From the NCBI GenBank assembly GCA_030490835.1, contig CM059971.1, forward strand, positions 103,978,095 through 104,042,094: a stretch of 64,000 nt of DNA, written 5' to 3'. Below are positions 59,605 through 64,000 of this stretch, piece after piece (positions within the stretch are counted from its first letter, which is position 1; the number at the start of each line of letters is the position of its first letter). The position numbers and the translations under genes are program-made. Under the pieces are notes generated by a model, which was not told the DNA's origin, did not search any database, and was given only the letters and a program-made list of their open reading frames with translations. Source of the stretch: Annona cherimola. Taxonomy: Eukaryota > Streptophyta > Magnoliopsida > Magnoliales > Annonaceae.

Positions 59605-59825
59605 CTCAGCTGCAAAAATTTATTTTTAATATTTTTATGAAAATATGCCTCTGATTCTAAAAATTCAAAAAGATATCTACATATCTCAAAAAATAATAAA
59701 ACTTGATATACATGTTAAATATATTTAGATTACAATTGTATAAAAAAAATTTCAAAAAAATAAAAGAAAATTAGTTAAGTACACTCGAGTGTATTGAAGC
59801 TAAGCGCACTGAAGTGCATTTAAAA
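59605..59825. mobile_element. Palindromic core MITE, half copy
   Basis: Starts GTGCACTCAGCTGCA and ends GCACTGAAGTGCATTT, with a single core copy ATGTTAAATATATTTAGATT. Confidence 0.6.
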
Positions 59826-60834
59826 ATGTTCCATAAATGATGTTAAATAGTAAATACGATAGATAGTGTTAATTTTCTATTAAATATCAAAATATTAAAA
59901 ATATAAGAAGTTAAGTAGAAGAGAGGTTTTCATAGAAGTGTGTCCGGTCATTTATATACTTATAATTGATGGTCGATAGAGAGAGGGAGACAGAGAGTAA
60001 GCAGACAGAAAGCAAGCTGTCTATCACGAATTGAGCACACGTAGCTGTCATATAACATAAAGTGGGTTCTGCTTCCAACGAACCAATTAACAAAGAAAAA
60101 TGTTTAATCGGTTAAAACATGACCCACCTTGATAATGATATAAAATCCGCCATAGCCATGCCTTGAAATTATTTGTTTAATGTAAAACTAAATTTCATTC
60201 AAATCGAATAGTCCCATTTGATAAATGTGTAAACTAACGTAATATAATTATTCGAGTTATATGTGAGTCTAAATCGTTTGGAAACATTCATGGTTCATGG
60301 ATGAATGATTCTAGAAATTATTATATTTTAATGCATTTGTGACCAATTAGTTTTCATTATTTACACATAATTATATGAAATTTTTAAACAAATAGAGTTC
60401 ACCTAATCTTAGATTAAAATGATTTTTAGTATTATAATAAAAATAAATAATTTTAAATAATACTATAAAAATAAATAATTTTAAATAATATTAGCCGTCC
60501 AGTTTTGATTTTATCATCCACGTAGGAAAAGAAGAAAATTTTATGAGAACCTTGTTATTATTACTTCAATGGCAATGGAGCCATTGAAATTTTCAATATT
60601 TTATTCTCATTTTGGGCCCACCTTCAAGATTAAACTAAAATTTTATCCTTCTATTTTGCGTACAAAAATCATCTCGATGAAATTCTTGGATAAATTTTGC
60701 TTGCTTTAAAATATGTATAATTGTGTATTGATTATGAAAAGTTCTTAAATTCATTTATAGATACATTAGAACATCACTTATCTATCTAAGAATCATGTTT
60801 TGACAGTTTAAATTTAAATTTAATTTTTTTATGA

Positions 60835-61077
60835 GTATTCATACATTACAATCTCAACTGGTATTACAATTTAATCTTGAGACATTTTTACAATTTGTTA
60901 ATAATTATCTACTTTTCCTAATACTATTTTTAATATTTCCCACCGGTGAACGGCTCCCACAAACTTGGGGAGACTTGCAACGCCACTACTTCAGAATGCT
61001 GCTGCCGAGGTTCGAACCTAGAACCGCCCAACTTGTGGGGCCATGTCCCGTACCACTGAAGCATAACCTCAGTGGTT
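60835..61077 (-). mobile_element. SINE-like element with a different head
   Basis: The minus strand reads ACCACTGAGGTTATGCTTCA, then a B-box-like AGGTTCGAACCTC at about 61010-61022, then TTGTGGGAGCCGT and a 3' part containing TGTAAAAATGTCTCA, similar to the SINEs at 9.3 and 45 kb. A lone 3'-end fragment lies at 61,230-61,300. No clear target duplication was found. Confidence 0.6.
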
Positions 61078-62594
61078 AAATATAAAACTTTTAAATTGAT
61101 ATCTCAATCAAATTATTATTGCATTTATTATATGTATTTCAAACTGCACATTTTCATTTGGATAAAGTCCCATTTCTTACTAAATCATTCTAAATGAATT
61201 TTTCATATTAGATTTATTTAATTGGTATACATTTATATCAATCTCAATTTATATTACAATTAAATCCTAAGACATTCTTACAATTTTTTCAAGAAAGAGT
61301 CAACGTTCTCCAACCTATCAAATCTAATGACCCCGAAGAAAAAGATGCTGTCTAAGAAGCTGGGAAACACTACCAATTCTCAGCTTGCCATCCTGGAGCA
61401 GACATGAGACGTTACCAAGGGGCACTGCCGGATCGGCTAGGCATGTTAGATACTTAGATGTTGATTTTTCAATAGGTGGCCAAGAAAGGATGGCAAGCTG
61501 AAATCTTCATCAATGACGTGGTTATCAGTGAAGTATTTCGTTGAACATACTTTCTACGCTTGGACTTCTACATTGAACGAATGAGGATCCAACTTCGAAA
61601 AATCTGGTAAACGATGATCCGCTGATTCCCCATCTTAGTTCTTAACCTGATATCGAATATCAAACATTAGCATCCTATTGCTCTTTATTGCCGCAATTAA
61701 TACCATTTATCAATTCAATTTCATGCACAAATTTCGGCCGTCCTTTCGAAACAACTGTACTTTCAATCCCTATCGAAAAAATTCTTTGATTTAGATATTA
61801 ATCCTCGAAAATGTTTAGAAATTTACATTCACTGCATTTTGGAGTTGGGACTTCGGAAAACATGAGCAGCAATTTTTATTTTTTTTTGGCCATGATGCAT
61901 GATGATATGTGCAACCCAATTACAGTATTTACAGGTACCATTCATTTTTGCTGTTACCCATTTCATCATCCACATGGGTGTGGACCACATTGCGTAACTG
62001 CATCCAAAAATAGCCAAGGAGTCGGGATGAGATGGTCTTTATTTTAGAAGGTAGGACGGAAAAAAGAGCCCCCCAAAAAAATTTCCGAAAGCCCCAAGGA
62101 AAAAAGCAAAAAAAAAAAAAAAAAAAGAAAGAAATCACGTGGTGACAGTAGTCCCACTGTGCACATGGAAATATGGAATGGAATGGAAGGGAAGGGAAGG
62201 GAAGGCAACGGCAGGGCCACCCACAAAGTCAATGAGATTCCTCAAAAACCCTCTCCACACCCCCCATTTCCATGAAAGACGACACATCGACAATACCGTC
62301 AGCGGAGCGTGGGCGTCATCGCAGGATTCCACTCATATCTGATACGACGGTTTTGCAAAATAGACCTTATAGCTTTGCTTAATCGTAGACTGTTGCAAGA
62401 TGCATCCTGGCATCTACGTTTATTAGATAATTTTGTATATAAAAAGAGTTAAATACAATTTTAAAAATATTTAGGATTTTTTGAAACCGCATTCAGATGC
62501 TCACAGCACAGGATCTAATTTGAAAATAAACAAAATGTAGGATCTATTTTGCCAAAAACTTTCTAAAGAAGATGCAATATATTACATCCGGAGC

Positions 62595-62995
62595 ATTATT
62601 ATATACATCATGATGTATTTTAAGCTAAAATACAATATTTATTTATTTTTATAATTAATTATATTTTTTAGTTTTTCTTCGTAAACTTATTTTTCTAAGT
62701 ATATTCAATCTATATATAAATTTTTGCCATTTTATAATACTTTTATATATTTATTTTTAATTTTTTAAATCAAGTCTTTTAAGAGGTGAAAAAAGACTTA
62801 AACGCCCTTGAAATTGGTTTTTCTTTAAAAATAAAAAATAAAAATATAAAAGTATTGTAAGATGATAAAACTTGATTTATGGATTAAATACAATTAGGAA
62901 AACATATTTATGAAGCACAAAATAAAAATAAAAAAATAAGATAAAATAAATTAATGTTATAGTTTAGTTTAAAATACATCTCCTAATCAATACTA
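62595..62995. mobile_element. Palindromic core MITE with TGATGTATTTTA ends
   Basis: Left ACATCATGATGTATTTTAAG and right AGTTTAAAATACATCTC are inverted, with a diverged core (TCTAAGTATATTCAATCTA) around about 62,790. Confidence 0.62.
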
Positions 62996-62999
62996 ACAC

Positions 63000-63705
63000 C
63001 AGCTGGAATCAAATGATCGAGTCAAACGTAGCCTTAAGACAAGACAGTCACGATTTCATAAGATCAGTTGATTGATGCCAATTTTCCTCCCTGCTCAATT
63101 TTAACCTTGTAAAAAGCGAAAGTTATATGAACTTGTGAAATGCTTAGATTATTAAAAATAACGGCGAAAAAAAAAATTGCAAGGGGGTTGCGATCTGTTC
63201 CACGGGAGAAAAGCCATTTCTTGGTTATCTAATCTTCCCAGCCTTGCCTGACAGGAATTTGGATCCCATCAGGGCATTTCATCACAGTTCACACGCATTC
63301 GACATCATAATTTTTTATTAAAAAATAATTTTTTAAAAGAAAAAATACAGTCACGCGTTCCCGTGTCTAAAGGGTATTACACCGTCCCCACTAGAGCTAC
63401 GAAAAAAACAAATAAATGCACTCATGCATTCACATTCGTAAAGTTCCAACTGAGAGAGATGCGCACAGAAATCACAACACAGGCACATTATTGTGGCCTG
63501 TGGGGGAACTTTAATGCCTAACCGAACATCCACCCACCCCGGTATTTAGGGTGATAGCACAGCCAATGAGCTTTTGATAACAACATTTATCTTCCTTTCT
63601 CACCACAATTAAAAGACAGCAGGGAAGAGAGAAGGTACAATAACTCGACCCTTTCCGAACAAGTGACTAACATGAGTACCTATAGAGTGTTATGATAGGA
63701 AAGTG
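63000..63705. other. Intergenic, no recognisable gene
   Basis: No ORF of coding character. Moderately GC-rich around 63,180-63,300 and 63,470-63,560. Confidence 0.4.
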
Positions 63706-63942
63706 TTAGAGTTCGAAATTAGGTAAAGGCAGCGTCCTCCTTACCTCTTCCATTGTCATCCACAGTGAGTAGTCCCATAAAAAAAATTCAACCCCATCTG
63801 CATATCTTTTAATTAGTGCCACTAATGGCACCTGCAGAAAGCAATTACATCTCCACTCTGCTATGAAATTAGCTGTGGAAGGGCCTTGCATGCATTCATA
63901 ACTCCTACTCAAACTCCCCATCCGTTCAAACATGGGGCCCAT
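63706..63942 (-). CDS. Unrecognised 78-aa ORF near the right edge; possible exon
   Basis: The minus-strand ORF contains VALIKRYADGVEFFLWDYSL followed by WMTMEEV. A TTTCTGCAG acceptor-like site and an AAGAG|GTAAGG donor-like site bracket its central part, so an exon of a gene continuing beyond the window is possible. I do not recognise a family, and a stop lies just upstream of the first Met. Confidence 0.2.
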   Translation of the reverse strand: MGPMFERMGSLSRSYECMQGPSTANFIAEWRCNCFLQVPLVALIKRYADGVEFFLWDYSLWMTMEEVRRTLPLPNFEL

Positions 63943-64000
63943 CTCTCCCCCTCAAGCATGGTAACTTTTTCAAAGGCTCTGATTCATCAGCAAGTCCTGG

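Noticed and set aside
60831..61079. 82-aa ORF
   Set aside because: Coincides with the SINE-like sequence on the other strand.
1..64000. CRISPR array, bacterial operon or plasmid origin
   Set aside because: Spliced plant genes and plant-type transposons throughout; no regularly spaced short repeats.

Overview
The window is nuclear DNA of a flowering plant. The evidence is four intron-containing plant genes with GT-AG (and one GC-AG) splice sites, kilobase-scale introns, and AT-rich intergenic DNA packed with short non-autonomous transposons (MITEs, Mutator-like elements, SINEs) and LINE fragments. Nothing bacterial, viral or organellar was seen. The sequence alone does not let me name the species or order.

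Layout. 1-16.5 kb is gene-poor and repeat-rich. About 16.5-30.9 kb (+) holds an AP2/ERF 'Soloist' gene (At4g13040/APD1 type): six coding exons give 235 aa, and intron 1 is swollen by internal duplications. 31-35 kb is a transposon cluster (an RTE-type LINE fragment inserted in a palindromic MITE, and a Mutator-like element with perfect 9-bp target duplications). 35.3-40.1 kb (+) is a two-exon gene for a chymotrypsin-fold protein of 548 aa with a recognisable His/Asp/Ser triad. 42.2-45.8 kb (-) is a three-exon X8-domain, GPI-anchored protein of the plasmodesmata callose-binding type (229 aa). 46-52.5 kb is another transposon block: a 3.2-kb Mutator-like element containing a 5'-truncated LINE that has its own target-site duplication. 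52.6-56.3 kb (-) is 15-cis-zeta-carotene isomerase, Z-ISO (four exons, 371 aa, all proposed haem ligands present, one GC-AG intron). 56.5-64 kb is again AT-rich and repeat-rich, with one unexplained small ORF near the right edge.

The four genes have unrelated jobs (defence-related transcription factor, protease-like protein, cell-wall/plasmodesmal callose binding, plastid carotenoid synthesis). Their order looks like ordinary plant gene neighbourhood, not a cluster. I found no convincing undescribed gene system. The most unusual material is in the repeats: (i) about fourteen copies of a palindromic MITE with a conserved core but several unrelated termini, (ii) a group of long-TIR Mutator-like elements whose insertion sites can be read exactly, (iii) a tRNA-type SINE family with clean target-site duplications, and (iv) a roughly 280-bp MITE found in inverted pairs that could form long hairpins.
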